Positions 14,308 through 23,054 of a stretch of 37,966 nt of DNA are shown here, piece by piece. The stretch covers positions 1 through 37,966 of the forward strand of contig DVLC01000106.1 of the NCBI GenBank assembly GCA_018715685.1. Direction: 5' to 3'. The notes beneath the pieces are model-generated. The model was not told the origin of the DNA. It searched no databases and saw nothing but the letters and a program-made list of their open reading frames with translations. The stretch is from Candidatus Cryptobacteroides merdipullorum (GTDB taxonomy: Bacteria > Bacteroidota > Bacteroidia > Bacteroidales > UBA932). A program made the position numbers and the translations under genes. How positions within the stretch are numbered: position 1 is the first letter of the stretch; the number at the start of each line of letters is the position of its first letter.

Positions 14308-16179
14308 ATGTCAGAAACAGAAATCAAGAAAGTCGATGAGCAGGCAGCTCCGGTCGCCGCGACGGAGGCAGCCCCCGCAGCAGCGGAGGAGAAGACTCCT
14401 GCAAGCAGGAAGTCGTCCATCATCAATGCGTCAGTGAAGCCCGAGGACTTCGACTGGGACGCGTTCGAGGGCGGCGAAGGCAACAGCGCCGAGGACAGGA
14501 AGGCCATTGAAGAGGCATACGACAAGACTCTCTCCAAGGTCGTCGAGAACGAAGTCGTTGAGGGAGAGGTGACCGCGCTCACCAAGCGTGAAGTAGTCAT
14601 CAACATCGGAGGAAAGAGCGAGGGCGTGATCCCCATCTCCGAGTTCCGTTACGATCCCGACCTCAAGGTCGGCGACAAGGTCGAGGTCTATGTGGAGTCC
14701 GCAGAGGACAGGAAGGGCCAGCTCGTGCTCTCTCACCGCAAGGCCCGCACGCTCAAGTCCTGGGACAGAGTGAACGAGGCTTACGAGAACGACGAGATCG
14801 TCAAGGGCTTCGTCAAGACCCGCACCAAGGGCGGCATGATCGTGGACGTGTTCGGAATCGAGGCGTTCCTGCCCGGTTCGCAGATCGACATCAAGCCCAT
14901 CCGTGACTACGACCAGTATGTCAACCAGAACATCGACTGCAAGATTGTCAAGATAAATCAGGAGTTCCGCAACGTAGTAGTCTCCCACAAGGCTCTTCTC
15001 GAGGCCGAGCAGGAGCAGCGCCGCGCCGAGCTCATCAGCAAGCTTGAGAAGGGACAGGTGCTCGAGGGAGTTGTCAAGAACATCACCCACTACGGAGTAT
15101 TCGTCGATCTCGGCGGTGTTGACGGACTCATCCATATCACCGACCTCTCATGGGGCCGCATCAACAATCCGGAGGAAGTCGTTTCCCTCGACGAGAAGAT
15201 CAAGGTCGTCGTGCTCGACTTCAACGAGCAGCAGAAGCGTATCGCCCTCGGTCTGAAGCAGCTCACTCCTCATCCCTGGGACAACCTCAATCCCGATCTC
15301 AAGGTCGGTGACAAGGTCAAGGGCAAGGTCATCCTCATCGCTGACTACGGCGCGTTCATCGAAATCGAGCCCGGCGTTGAAGGTCTTGTACATGTGTCCG
15401 AGATGTCATGGTCTCCCAGACTTCATTCCGCGCAGGAGTTCCTCAAGGTCGGCGACGAAGTTGAGGCTCAGATACTCTCCATCGACCGCGAGGCCCGCAA
15501 GATTTCTCTCGGCCTGAAGCAGCTCATGCCCAATCCCTGGGAGAACATCCGCGAGAAATATCCTGTCGGAAGCAAGCACAAGGCAGTCGTACGCAACATC
15601 ACCAACTTCGGCGTGTTCGCCGAGCTTGAGGACGGCGTGGAGGGTCTCGTCCATATCAGCGACCTGAGCTGGAACAAGATCAAGCATCCTTCAGAGGTTG
15701 TGAACACCGGCGACACCGTGGACGTGCAGATCCTTGACTTCGATGAGGCGAACCACAAGCTCAGCCTCGGAATCAAGCAGCTCACTTCGAACCCTTGGGA
15801 CGAGGTCGAGGCCAAGTATCCCGTGGGTTCCGTAGTTGAGGGAACCGTGGCTTCTCTTACCGACAAGGGTGCCAACATCACCCTCGACGGCAATGTGGAA
15901 GGCTTCGCGTTTACCCGCGACCTCGTCAAGGAGGACGGAAAGCAGGCTGTTGCAGGCGAGACTCTTCCTTTCAAGGTCATCGAGCTCCGCCGCTCCACCC
16001 GCCGCATTCTTCTCTCTCACCTCCGCACCTATTCAGAGGCCAAGGAAAAGGCCGCTGCCGCTGAGGCCGAGAGCACCAAGAAGTCTGTGAAGAAGGTCAA
16101 TGCCAGCATCGAGAAGACAACTCTCGGCGACATCGACGCTCTTGCAGCCCTCAAGGAGAAGCTCGAAAAGGGAGAATAG
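14308..16179 (+). CDS. rpsA: 30S ribosomal protein S1
   Basis: A 623-residue protein with six S1 (OB-fold) repeats. Their starts are recognisable as VVEGEVTALTKREVVINIGG, VKGFVKTRTKGGMIVDVFG, LEGVVKNITHYGVFVDLGG, VKGKVILIADYGAFIEIEPG, HKAVVRNITNFGVFAELEDG and VEGTVASLTDKGANITLDG. S1 binds mRNA on the small subunit. The N-terminal extension is rich in Ala and Glu, as in other Bacteroidetes. The ATG at 14308 (MSETEIKK) is preferred to an upstream in-frame ATG at 14290, because ACAAC AT-rich leader sequence directly precedes it and family members begin this way. Codon use is strongly biased toward C-ending codons. Confidence 0.96.
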   Translation: MSETEIKKVDEQAAPVAATEAAPAAAEEKTPASRKSSIINASVKPEDFDWDAFEGGEGNSAEDRKAIEEAYDKTLSKVVENEVVEGEVTALTKREVVINIGGKSEGVIPISEFRYDPDLKVGDKVEVYVESAEDRKGQLVLSHRKARTLKSWDRVNEAYENDEIVKGFVKTRTKGGMIVDVFGIEAFLPGSQIDIKPIRDYDQYVNQNIDCKIVKINQEFRNVVVSHKALLEAEQEQRRAELISKLEKGQVLEGVVKNITHYGVFVDLGGVDGLIHITDLSWGRINNPEEVVSLDEKIKVVVLDFNEQQKRIALGLKQLTPHPWDNLNPDLKVGDKVKGKVILIADYGAFIEIEPGVEGLVHVSEMSWSPRLHSAQEFLKVGDEVEAQILSIDREARKISLGLKQLMPNPWENIREKYPVGSKHKAVVRNITNFGVFAELEDGVEGLVHISDLSWNKIKHPSEVVNTGDTVDVQILDFDEANHKLSLGIKQLTSNPWDEVEAKYPVGSVVEGTVASLTDKGANITLDGNVEGFAFTRDLVKEDGKQAVAGETLPFKVIELRRSTRRILLSHLRTYSEAKEKAAAAEAESTKKSVKKVNASIEKTTLGDIDALAALKEKLEKGE

Positions 16180-16186
16180 CAGCCAC

Positions 16187-16999
16187 ATGAATTTTACCCT
16201 GAAGATAATGGGCTCGGCTTCGGCCAAGCCCATGTCTGATAGAAATCCAAGCGCCCAAGTGCTCGCAGTACACGGGCGCTTGTTTCTTATTGACTGCGGT
16301 GAAGGCACCCAGCAGCAGCTTCGCAGGGCCCATCTGTCGTTCATGAAGATAGACGCGGTGTTCATCACGCATATTCACGGCGACCATCTGTTCGGTCTGT
16401 TCGGCCTGCTGAGTTCCATGGCCATGTACGGACGCAGCGCCGACCTTGACATATACGGTCCTCAGGCTCTGGGTTCTGTCCTCAATTTCTATCGCTCGTT
16501 CTTTGCCGACGACACTGATTTCAAGATTGTGTTCCATCCTGTGAAATGCAGTGAGCCGCAGCTGGTGATGGAGACGAAGCATCTGAAAGTCAGCGCGTTT
16601 CCGCTGAACCACAAGATAGAATGCTATGGCTGGAGGTTCGACGAGCTGCCTTCTGTGAAGCGGCCCTGCGCCGAGGACGGGACTCCCGTGCACCCTCTGA
16701 AGTCTTTTGCCTATTGTTCCGACACCGCGCCGTTCCCGGAACTTGCGTCGTGGGTGCAGGGAGTCACGCTGCTCTATCATGAGGCCACCTACACCGCCGA
16801 CATGGCCGACAAGGCCGTGCTGCACCATCATTCGACCACGGAGCAGGCGGCCCGCTGCGCCCTCGATGCCGGGGCCGGCCGGCTGCTCGTCGGGCATTAT
16901 TCCGCAAGAATCTCCGATTTCGCCGCATATCTCGAGGAGTGCCGCAGGATTTTTCCCGCCACGGATGCGGTGAATGACGGCGATACCTTTGAATTTTAG
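16187..16999 (+). CDS. rnz: Ribonuclease Z, short form
   Basis: A 270-residue metallo-beta-lactamase-fold nuclease that matures tRNA 3' ends. Metal-binding motifs are all present: FITHIHGDH, PLNHKIECYG, YCSDT and LLVGHYSARI. The segment between CYGW and AYCSDT is only about 25 residues, roughly 30 shorter than in Bacteroides homologues, where it carries the stretch around FYKVPVYELNRIK that contacts the substrate. The enzyme is therefore shorter than the usual 300 or so residues but keeps its active site. Its start lies 7 bases after the rpsA stop, and its stop is overlapped by repeat copy 2. Confidence 0.92.
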   Translation: MNFTLKIMGSASAKPMSDRNPSAQVLAVHGRLFLIDCGEGTQQQLRRAHLSFMKIDAVFITHIHGDHLFGLFGLLSSMAMYGRSADLDIYGPQALGSVLNFYRSFFADDTDFKIVFHPVKCSEPQLVMETKHLKVSAFPLNHKIECYGWRFDELPSVKRPCAEDGTPVHPLKSFAYCSDTAPFPELASWVQGVTLLYHEATYTADMADKAVLHHHSTTEQAARCALDAGAGRLLVGHYSARISDFAAYLEECRRIFPATDAVNDGDTFEF

Positions 17000-17087
17000 T
17001 ATATTTGGTGCTGGTGCGCCATATATACTGTTGCGCCTCGGCAATTGCAAGTAAACTTGCATTGCTCTCGGCTTCTGCGTATATTTA
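17000..17087 (+). repeat. 88-bp promoter-bearing repeat, copy 2
   Basis: Aligns without gaps to copies 1 and 3. The palindrome here is TGCAAGTAAACTTGCA (17046-17061). The left end TATATTTG overlaps the region just after the rnz stop. The right end is TATATTTA, with the last G of the -7 box changed to A, 7 bases before the ATG of the GH73 gene. Confidence 0.85.
17057..17087 (+). promoter_or_regulatory. Promoter of the GH73-mltG operon, inside repeat copy 2
   Basis: TTG (17057-17059, in the right arm of the palindrome), a 20-base spacer and TATATTTA (17080-17087). The ATG at 17095 begins 7 bases after the box, so the transcript would have almost no leader. Start by leaderless initiation is possible but unproven. 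Confidence 0.55.
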
Positions 17088-17094
17088 GCGGATT

Positions 17095-18039
17095 ATGAAA
17101 CATATCTCCGTTATATTGTTGTCCGTGTTTTTCGCGCTCGGTGCCGCGAAGGAGCCAACTTTGGAATATATCAGGAAGTATTCCGATCTGGCCGTCAGCG
17201 AGATGCGGCGCACCGGCGTGCCCGCGAGCATAACGCTTGCGCAGGGTATACTCGAGTCGAACTCCGGGCAGTCGAAACTCGCAGTCAAAGGGAACAATCA
17301 TTTCGGCATAAAATGCCACAACGACTGGGACGGAAGGACGATGAGGCTCGATGATGACGCCCGCAGGGAATGTTTCAGAGTATATCCCGACGCTTCGGCC
17401 TCGTTCCGCGACCATTCCGACTTCCTGCGCTACAGGGACAGGTACAAGCCGCTTTTCGATCTCGATCCTGAAGACTACAAGGGCTGGGCGCGCGGCCTGA
17501 AGAAGGCGGGATATGCCACCGACCCTTCCTATGCCGGCAAACTGATAGCTCTTATAGAGAGATACGAGCTCTATCGCTACGACCGCGCGGTCGAGGTGGA
17601 GCAGGAGGCTCCGCTTGAGATTGAGGCTCCAAGGGAGCTCCCGCCCGAGCTGGTCGGGAAGAATTACAGGGAGACCGTCAGTGTAAGTCTTCAGCGCAGC
17701 GTGTACGAGATGAACGGGGTGCCTTTCATCTATTCGGTCAAGGGGGAGAGCCTCCGTTCAATTGCTTCGGCGAACGGGCTGTTCCCCGGCGAACTGCTCA
17801 AGTTCAACGACCTTGACGAAGATGTTCCGCTCGACGAAGGGTCCGTCGTCTATCTTGCCCGCAAGAAGGCGCAGGCCGCCAAAGGCGTGTCGAAGTATGT
17901 GGTCGGCGCCGACGGGGAGACTCTCTGGGAGATTTCGCAGCGCTTCGGGGTCAGGCTCGACGCGCTGGAGAAGATGAATCCCATGCTTGTCGGAATCCGT
18001 CTGGAGGAGGGTGACACCGTTCAGTTGAGGAAGAAATGA
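17095..18039 (+). CDS. GH73 glucosaminidase with two LysM domains
   Basis: A 314-residue exported wall enzyme. It has a short signal peptide (HISVILLSVFFALGAA). The GH73 domain spans about residues 23-165: VPASITLAQGILESNSGQSK carries the catalytic Glu in GILESN, followed by NNHFGIKC, FRVYPDASASFRDHSDFLR and a YATDPSYAGKLIALIERY end. Two LysM-like domains follow (about 215-260, FIYSVKGESLRSIASANG; and 268-313, YVVGADGETLWEISQRFG), which bind peptidoglycan. Such enzymes cut N-acetylglucosaminyl bonds in peptidoglycan. The stop overlaps the mltG start (ATGA), so the two wall hydrolases are co-expressed. Confidence 0.92.
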   Translation: MKHISVILLSVFFALGAAKEPTLEYIRKYSDLAVSEMRRTGVPASITLAQGILESNSGQSKLAVKGNNHFGIKCHNDWDGRTMRLDDDARRECFRVYPDASASFRDHSDFLRYRDRYKPLFDLDPEDYKGWARGLKKAGYATDPSYAGKLIALIERYELYRYDRAVEVEQEAPLEIEAPRELPPELVGKNYRETVSVSLQRSVYEMNGVPFIYSVKGESLRSIASANGLFPGELLKFNDLDEDVPLDEGSVVYLARKKAQAAKGVSKYVVGADGETLWEISQRFGVRLDALEKMNPMLVGIRLEEGDTVQLRKK

Positions 18040-19070
18040 AGCTTTTGAGGACAGGATTGGTATTTGCCGCCGCTGCGGCCCTGCTTGCGTGCGGAGCCTT
18101 CGCCTTTCGCTGGCTCCGTGACAACAAGCTGCCGAATTTCACCAGGACAGCCGAGGTCTATGTATATCCGGAGACGACGGCGGAAGAGGCGTTGGAGATG
18201 ATTTCGGATGAGGCCGGCGTTCGCAGCCGGCGCAGTCTGGAGAGGGTGTTCCTTAAGAAGCGGGTCTCGCAGTATATAACGCCGGGGCATTACACCGTCA
18301 ACCCTTCCAGTTCCAGCGTCTATGTCGCACGCATGCTCAACAACGGCTGGCAGACCCCGGTGAAGGTCACGCTTTCGGGCAATCTGCGAATCAAGGGCAA
18401 TATTGCGGCCAAGGTTGCAAACCAGCTGCTTGTCGACTCCGCGACGGTGCGCCGCGCTTTCGATGACGACGAACTGCTTTCGCGCTACGGCTTCGATTCC
18501 GGGAACATGTTCGCCCTGCTGATGCCCGCGACTTACGAGATGTACTGGACAGCTTCCGCCGAAGATTTCCTTGACAGGCAGAAGGAGGCGTATGACGCTT
18601 TCTGGACCTCCGGCAACGATGCGAAGGCCGAGGCTCTCGGACTCTCGCGTCTGGAGGTCTCCACGCTGGCTTCGATAGTCGATGCCGAGACGAACCACGA
18701 GGCGGAGATGCCTCTGGTCGCTGGCGTGTATCTGAACCGTCTGATCCTCGGGATGCCGCTCCAGGCCGACCCGACCGTGGCGTTCTGCTTCGACTACAAG
18801 CTCACGCGTGTCCTAAACAAGCATCTTAAGGTGGATTCTCCCTATAACACCTATAAGTACCCCGGCCTTCCTCCCGGCCCCATCTGCGTGCCTTGCCGGG
18901 CGGCGCTTGAGGCCGTGCTGAACCCCGACTACGGCGGCACCCCCGGGCACGGGAACCTCTATTTCTGCGCCAATCCGGACTTCTCGGGCACCCATCTGTT
19001 CGCCCGCACGCTTTCGGAACACAACCGCAATGCGGCGGCGTACCGCCGGGCGCTGGCTTCCCGGGACTGA
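18036..19070 (+). CDS. mltG: Endolytic transglycosylase MltG
   Basis: A 344-residue inner-membrane protein with one N-terminal membrane anchor (TGLVFAAAAALLACGAFAF). The YceG/MltG domain includes LMPATYEMYWTASAEDFLDR, the catalytic block STLASIVDAETNHEAEMP with the conserved Glu, VAGVYLNRLILGMPLQADPT, and the C-terminal YNTYKYPGLPPGPICVP and LYFCANPDFSGTHLFA. MltG cuts nascent glycan strands and so sets their length. The gene overlaps the GH73 gene by four bases. No clear terminator follows. Confidence 0.95.
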   Translation: MKLLRTGLVFAAAAALLACGAFAFRWLRDNKLPNFTRTAEVYVYPETTAEEALEMISDEAGVRSRRSLERVFLKKRVSQYITPGHYTVNPSSSSVYVARMLNNGWQTPVKVTLSGNLRIKGNIAAKVANQLLVDSATVRRAFDDDELLSRYGFDSGNMFALLMPATYEMYWTASAEDFLDRQKEAYDAFWTSGNDAKAEALGLSRLEVSTLASIVDAETNHEAEMPLVAGVYLNRLILGMPLQADPTVAFCFDYKLTRVLNKHLKVDSPYNTYKYPGLPPGPICVPCRAALEAVLNPDYGGTPGHGNLYFCANPDFSGTHLFARTLSEHNRNAAAYRRALASRD

Positions 19071-19109
19071 AAGCAGCTTGTCATGTCCTCAACTTGCCTT
19101 GTTCTGAAT

Positions 19110-19208
19110 TTACAGAGCCTCGATTGTCTCGAAATACTCGGCCCTGTCACTGTCTTTATATGTTTCTACACTTTCCGCAGGCACTTTCAGGACTGTGTCG
19201 CTTATCCG
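19110..19208 (-). pseudogene. Remnant of a BspA-like leucine-rich-repeat surface protein, C-terminus
   Basis: On the minus strand 32 codons run from just after an upstream in-frame TAA to a TAA at 19112-19110. They include VLKVPAESVETYKDSD and AEYFETIEAL. Bacteroidales BspA-type surface proteins commonly end with a similar VPAGSVEAYKAADGW, FKNI, AL pattern. No start codon or further repeats are seen, so this would be a fossil end. The match is short and made by eye. Confidence 0.4.
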
Positions 19209-19687
19209 TTAGAAGGTAGTAGCAGAACCCGAATCAAATAAACGACGCAATACCCCATGCTCGAATAGATATGAGGTATTGCAGGGTACAGGACACCCTT
19301 ACCGCATAGTCTAAACAAGAATGAGTGCTGTCCGTTGTCCTTGATTCTTTGGAAAACTGCTGCATTTTCTAACGAGGACAGTGCGAAAACACTTTCATCG
19401 ATATGTATGTCCCCGGATTGCTCCGGGAGACATCACAAGTATATAAAAGTTTTCTTCAAACGCTGCTCAATTAAGGGTGTATCGCGTTGAATATCAGTCA
19501 ACTCGCCCAAATTTATACAATCGTAAGCGTTGTTGCCGGTCACCTCTGCGGGCTTCAGGCATGCGTACGAGCTTGGCGACCGTGACAGATCGGTCTGCGA
19601 ATACCGGGAGACCGGTCACAACTGACCATGTCCTGCACGCTTCCGTGGCATGGAGGTGGGCCGGATGGTTTCCGGATAAGTACAATC

Positions 19688-19832
19688 TGCAATCCACCTG
19701 CGCGCATAACCTGCTTCAGAAGGGCCCCCATGGTGTCCTGCCGTTGAAGGTGGACACACTTTCCTTCCACCTTCAACGGCAACCGCCCTTCCAGATACCT
19801 GTGGGGCAGCTGTAGCGCGCAGGTGGATTGCA
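19688..19832. mobile_element. 145-bp MITE-like palindromic element, copy A
   Basis: Ends are an 18-bp perfect terminal inverted repeat: TGCAATCCACCTGCGCGC (19688-19705) and its complement (19815-19832). Inside, GAAGGGC pairs with GCCCTTC, and a 14-bp perfect stem (19740-19753 with 19767-19780) surrounds the loop ACACACTTTCCTT. The whole element can fold into one long hairpin. Copy B at 27124-27268 has exactly the same length and orientation. The flank GAACCTGAAG is shared on the right side of both copies, so the true border may lie further out. It codes for nothing. Confidence 0.75.
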
Positions 19833-20069
19833 GAACCTGAAGTGAAAGCAGTCGTGGGCTGGCTTGCCGGACAGGCGCTGAAGTATCATGCTTTATTGAA
19901 AAGGCGGCGGGCCGTAAATGGACGCGTGCCGTTACCTTATCTCATAAAATATTTGAGTAAAAGTACAAACTCACTCTTCGCAGTCAGGCAGATACATATG
20001 GCATTTCATATGAACCAGAAGACCGCTCCTTGTGGGAACGGCCTCAAACACAGACGGCAAGCCGCGATA

Positions 20070-21209
20070 TCAGCGCCTAACAGTCTTGGACGACAGGTTC
20101 AGCCTGTAGTCGAAATGCCGGTTGCCGTGGTAGTAGAACATTTCGAGGGTGTTGGCATCCTCGAACTTGATGCTGTTGAGCAGGCGGTCGCGGTAATGAT
20201 CCTCGCATTCAGGTTCGGCCCAGGCCAGGACATACTGCCCGTCGGCCTTCTGTCGGACCACGATCACGGAGTATCCTCGGATGTCGAACAGCGCTGCGGA
20301 ATAGCGCGCCGAGCTTTTCTTGTCTCGGGCCGCCTCGAATCTGCTGACAAGCGAACTGTTTTCAGGGAGTATGTTGAAATTGAGTTTCGTCGCCGAACCG
20401 AGCGCGTCCGGATTCTGCTCCAGCCACCAGTCGATTGCGGCGTCGGTAAGATAGTCCTCGGCTGGAATCTGCTCCAGACAGGGATTTTCGTTGATTCCTG
20501 CGACCAATAGCCTTATCTCCGGACGATCGGCATTGATCATCATATTGTCTTCGATTCGGCCTTCGATGTGATAGGGCATGTCCTCTCCTGGGCGCAGTAC
20601 GTTCTTTCCCGTGAAGGCAAGGGAAATGAAGGAATCGCCGGAAGGAGTCCAGGCGAAGGCGACATAGTTCATTTCCCTGCCGTCCGGTGAACTCGCAAGA
20701 CAATTCAGCCGGAAGCATTTCGATCCGGCGATTTCATGGACCGAGCTGCTGTCTGCGAACTGTTTCGTCCATCCTGGTTTGAACGCCGATACCGAGGGTT
20801 CGTAAGCATATTCCAACGCCCAGCCGCTCTCGCCGCGGACGAGAGCATACAGTCTCACTCGGGTTTCTTCAAGTCCGCTGCCGGCTATGCATACCCCATA
20901 GATCCTGTCCACTGCCTCCTTGCGCTCGGGAAACACTTTGTACAAAGCTCCAGGCGCGAAACCGGCGAGAATCGCTTCGGCTTCGGCTTCTCCGTAGGGA
21001 CTGATGTTCAGCAGCGTGTCCTTCCTGGCACTGATCTCGGCCGCATATACGGAATTGGGAAAACGCTTTAGAAACTTGTCGAAGGCTTCCAGAGAAGGCT
21101 TCTCCGTAGTTCTGGTGTACAGCCTGCTTTCGGCCTTGGTCTGCGAGCGGACTCCGGCGGCGGAAACCATAAGCAGCGCCGCGCACAGAAGGACTTTCAG
21201 AGTGTTCAT
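20070..21209 (-). CDS. Exported protein of unknown function
   Basis: A 379-residue protein with an N-terminal signal peptide (LKVLLCAALLMVSAAGVRSQ). The ATG at 21209 overlaps the stop of the upstream S9 peptidase gene (ATGA), which decides the start. The first 60 mature residues (PSLEAFDKFLKRFPNSVYAA) resemble a single TPR-like helix pair seen before many Bacteroidetes periplasmic proteins. The rest is a mixed alpha/beta sequence without a motif I recognise. The likely location is the periplasm. Close linkage to the peptidase suggests a partner role, but no function can be given. Confidence 0.8.
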   Translation of the reverse strand: MNTLKVLLCAALLMVSAAGVRSQTKAESRLYTRTTEKPSLEAFDKFLKRFPNSVYAAEISARKDTLLNISPYGEAEAEAILAGFAPGALYKVFPERKEAVDRIYGVCIAGSGLEETRVRLYALVRGESGWALEYAYEPSVSAFKPGWTKQFADSSSVHEIAGSKCFRLNCLASSPDGREMNYVAFAWTPSGDSFISLAFTGKNVLRPGEDMPYHIEGRIEDNMMINADRPEIRLLVAGINENPCLEQIPAEDYLTDAAIDWWLEQNPDALGSATKLNFNILPENSSLVSRFEAARDKKSSARYSAALFDIRGYSVIVVRQKADGQYVLAWAEPECEDHYRDRLLNSIKFEDANTLEMFYYHGNRHFDYRLNLSSKTVRR

Positions 21210-23053
21210 AGATATGTTTCGAAATAGTCTGTTATCTTTTCGTATAGATGCACCCGGGCGCGGCCCTGCATGTTGTGCTTCTCGAGCGGGTAGGCGAAGA
21301 AGTCCACAGGCTTTCCGGCCTCTATGCACTTCTGGATGAAGTTCAGCGCATGCTGCCATACCACGGTGTCGTCAAGCGTCCCCTGGCATATCAGCACGCG
21401 TCCGTCCAGGTCGCCTGCCTTGCCGAGCAGGGAAGAGGCGGCATATCCGTCCGGATTCGTCTCGGGAGTGTCCATATAGCGCTCGCCGTACATGACCTCA
21501 TACCACTTCCAGTCTATCACAGGCCCTCCGGCGACAGCCACCTTGAACAGATCCGGCCTCGCCGTGGCCAGGGTCAGGGTCATGAATCCGCCGTAGCTCC
21601 AGCCGTGCACGCCGACCCTGCTGCGGTCAATCGCCGGGATGCGCTCGAGCAGGGCCGAGATTCCGGCGAGCTGGTCGGCGCTCTCCGCAGCCCCGCAATG
21701 ACGGTTGATGGCTTTCTCGAAAGCCGCCCCGCGGTTCTGCGTGCCGCGGTTGTCCTGCACATATACGAAATATCCCTTCTGCGCCATCAGCATCTCCCAC
21801 ATGCGTATGTCGCCGAGCCACTTGTTGCTGACCATCTGCGAATGCGGGCCGCCGTAGACATAGACAATCAGCGGATATTTCTTCTGCGGATCGTAGTTTC
21901 TCGGGTAGAACAGGCGGTAGTAGTTCTCGAACTTTCCGTCCGCGGAGGGCGTGCTGCCGAGTTCGACGCGGCACTGGGCGTATTCGTCAAGCGGGTCGAT
22001 GGCGTCGAGCACCCGTTCCAGCACTTCGCCGTCGGCGCTCCTGACCAATGTGACTCCGGGTATGTTGAAACTGCTGAACCTGTCGATGAACTTCGTGCAG
22101 TCGGGGGACATGTCTATCTCGTGCCAGCCGTCCTCGAAAGTTATGCGCTCCGGCTTCGAGATGCGCTCGCCCTTGATGCGCACGCGGAAAAGGTGGTTTT
22201 CTATCGGCGAGACTTCCGCGGAAGTGTAGTAGACATATTCGCCGTCATTTGCGACGTAGGCCACGTCGGCCGCGCAAGGGGTGATGCGCCTGACCGACCC
22301 GGAAGTGTCGCAGAGGTAGAGATTCCTGTAGCCGTCACGGTTGTCGGTGCGGTAGATGAACCTTCCACTGCCGTCTTCGAGGAAATGCAGGGGATCGAGC
22401 GGCTCCACCCATGCGTCGTTGTGTTCGCTGAGCACAGTGCGCACGAACGAGCCGTCTGACGCACGGTACATGTTGAGCCGCATGTCGTGCTGGGCGCGGT
22501 CGAGCACCTGCACGAACAGGTATTCTCCGTCCGGTGACCAGCTCGGGTTCGTCAGGTAGCGCTCCTCGTCGAAGTCGGTGACTTTCAGTTCGCTGACTAT
22601 GGTGCCGTCGGGACGGCAGATGCACAGTGCCAGTTTCTCCGAGGCTGTGCCGGCCATGGGATATTTAATCTCGACGGTGCTTCCCGTGCGGGTCGTGATG
22701 TCGAACAGAGGGAAGCTGCCGACGGCGGACTGATCCTTGCGGTAGACGGCGAGAAGCCTTCCGTCGGGCGAAGGTATGACCCAGCGGTTTCCTCCGAATT
22801 CGTTGCGGCTGACGGTCTCGCCGTAGACTATGTCGGGAGGAGTTCCCTCCGGCAGAGTCCATGAAGCCTGCTTCACCTCGGGCTTCTCTTTGACGAGCCT
22901 GCTTTCGGCGTCCCACCACAGCTTCACTTCCTCCGGGTACACGGAATGCGCCGACTGCTTCACCGCTTCCTCGACGGTCAGCAGCCGGGCGTTCGGGTTG
23001 CCTTCCGGATGTACGGCAATCACGCTCATGGCGAGCAAAAATGGCATGAGCAT
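21206..23053 (-). CDS. Prolyl oligopeptidase-family (DPP4-like, S9B) peptidase
   Basis: A 615-residue exported serine peptidase. A short signal-like N-terminus (MPFLLAMSVIAVHP) is followed by a beta-propeller domain (about residues 90-380) and an alpha/beta-hydrolase domain. The catalytic parts are visible: GVHGWSYGGFMT (nucleophile Ser), CQGTLDDTVVW (Asp) and PLEKHNMQGRARVH (His). The oxyanion region is VYVYGGPHSQMV. Family members remove Xaa-Pro or Xaa-Ala dipeptides from peptide N-termini in the periplasm. It is shorter than typical DPP4 (about 720 residues), mainly in the N-terminal and propeller part. The gene starts 1 base after the stop of the upstream small gene and overlaps the downstream gene. 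Confidence 0.9.
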   Translation of the reverse strand: MLMPFLLAMSVIAVHPEGNPNARLLTVEEAVKQSAHSVYPEEVKLWWDAESRLVKEKPEVKQASWTLPEGTPPDIVYGETVSRNEFGGNRWVIPSPDGRLLAVYRKDQSAVGSFPLFDITTRTGSTVEIKYPMAGTASEKLALCICRPDGTIVSELKVTDFDEERYLTNPSWSPDGEYLFVQVLDRAQHDMRLNMYRASDGSFVRTVLSEHNDAWVEPLDPLHFLEDGSGRFIYRTDNRDGYRNLYLCDTSGSVRRITPCAADVAYVANDGEYVYYTSAEVSPIENHLFRVRIKGERISKPERITFEDGWHEIDMSPDCTKFIDRFSSFNIPGVTLVRSADGEVLERVLDAIDPLDEYAQCRVELGSTPSADGKFENYYRLFYPRNYDPQKKYPLIVYVYGGPHSQMVSNKWLGDIRMWEMLMAQKGYFVYVQDNRGTQNRGAAFEKAINRHCGAAESADQLAGISALLERIPAIDRSRVGVHGWSYGGFMTLTLATARPDLFKVAVAGGPVIDWKWYEVMYGERYMDTPETNPDGYAASSLLGKAGDLDGRVLICQGTLDDTVVWQHALNFIQKCIEAGKPVDFFAYPLEKHNMQGRARVHLYEKITDYFETYL

Positions 23054-23054
23054 G

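Larger units (their letters stand above)
19071..20069. other. Gene-free region with hairpins, decay remnants and repeats
   Basis: About 1 kb between mltG and a convergent gene holds no credible intact gene. From left to right: a minus-strand remnant resembling a BspA-like protein end (19110-19208), a hairpin at 19247-19282 (GCAATACC / GGTATTGC), a hairpin at 19408-19432 (CCCGGA, loop TTGC, TCCGGG), two CCGGTCAC motifs 76 bases apart (19536 and 19612), and the 145-bp palindromic element (19688-19832). Base composition is more AT-rich than in flanking genes. Confidence 0.6.

Noticed and set aside
19688..19832. Integron attC site
   Set aside because: The palindrome lacks the paired RYYYAAC / GTTRRRY core sites, and no integrase or cassette genes are present.
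19071..20069. tmRNA, RNase P RNA or SRP RNA in the gene-free regions
   Set aside because: I looked for the usual conserved cores of these RNAs here and at 26593-27651 and did not see them; the structure present is repeat-like.
19842..20069. ORF after the 145-bp element starting at 19842 (222 codons)
   Set aside because: Most of it overlaps the exported-protein gene antisense; the free first part has no protein-like pattern.
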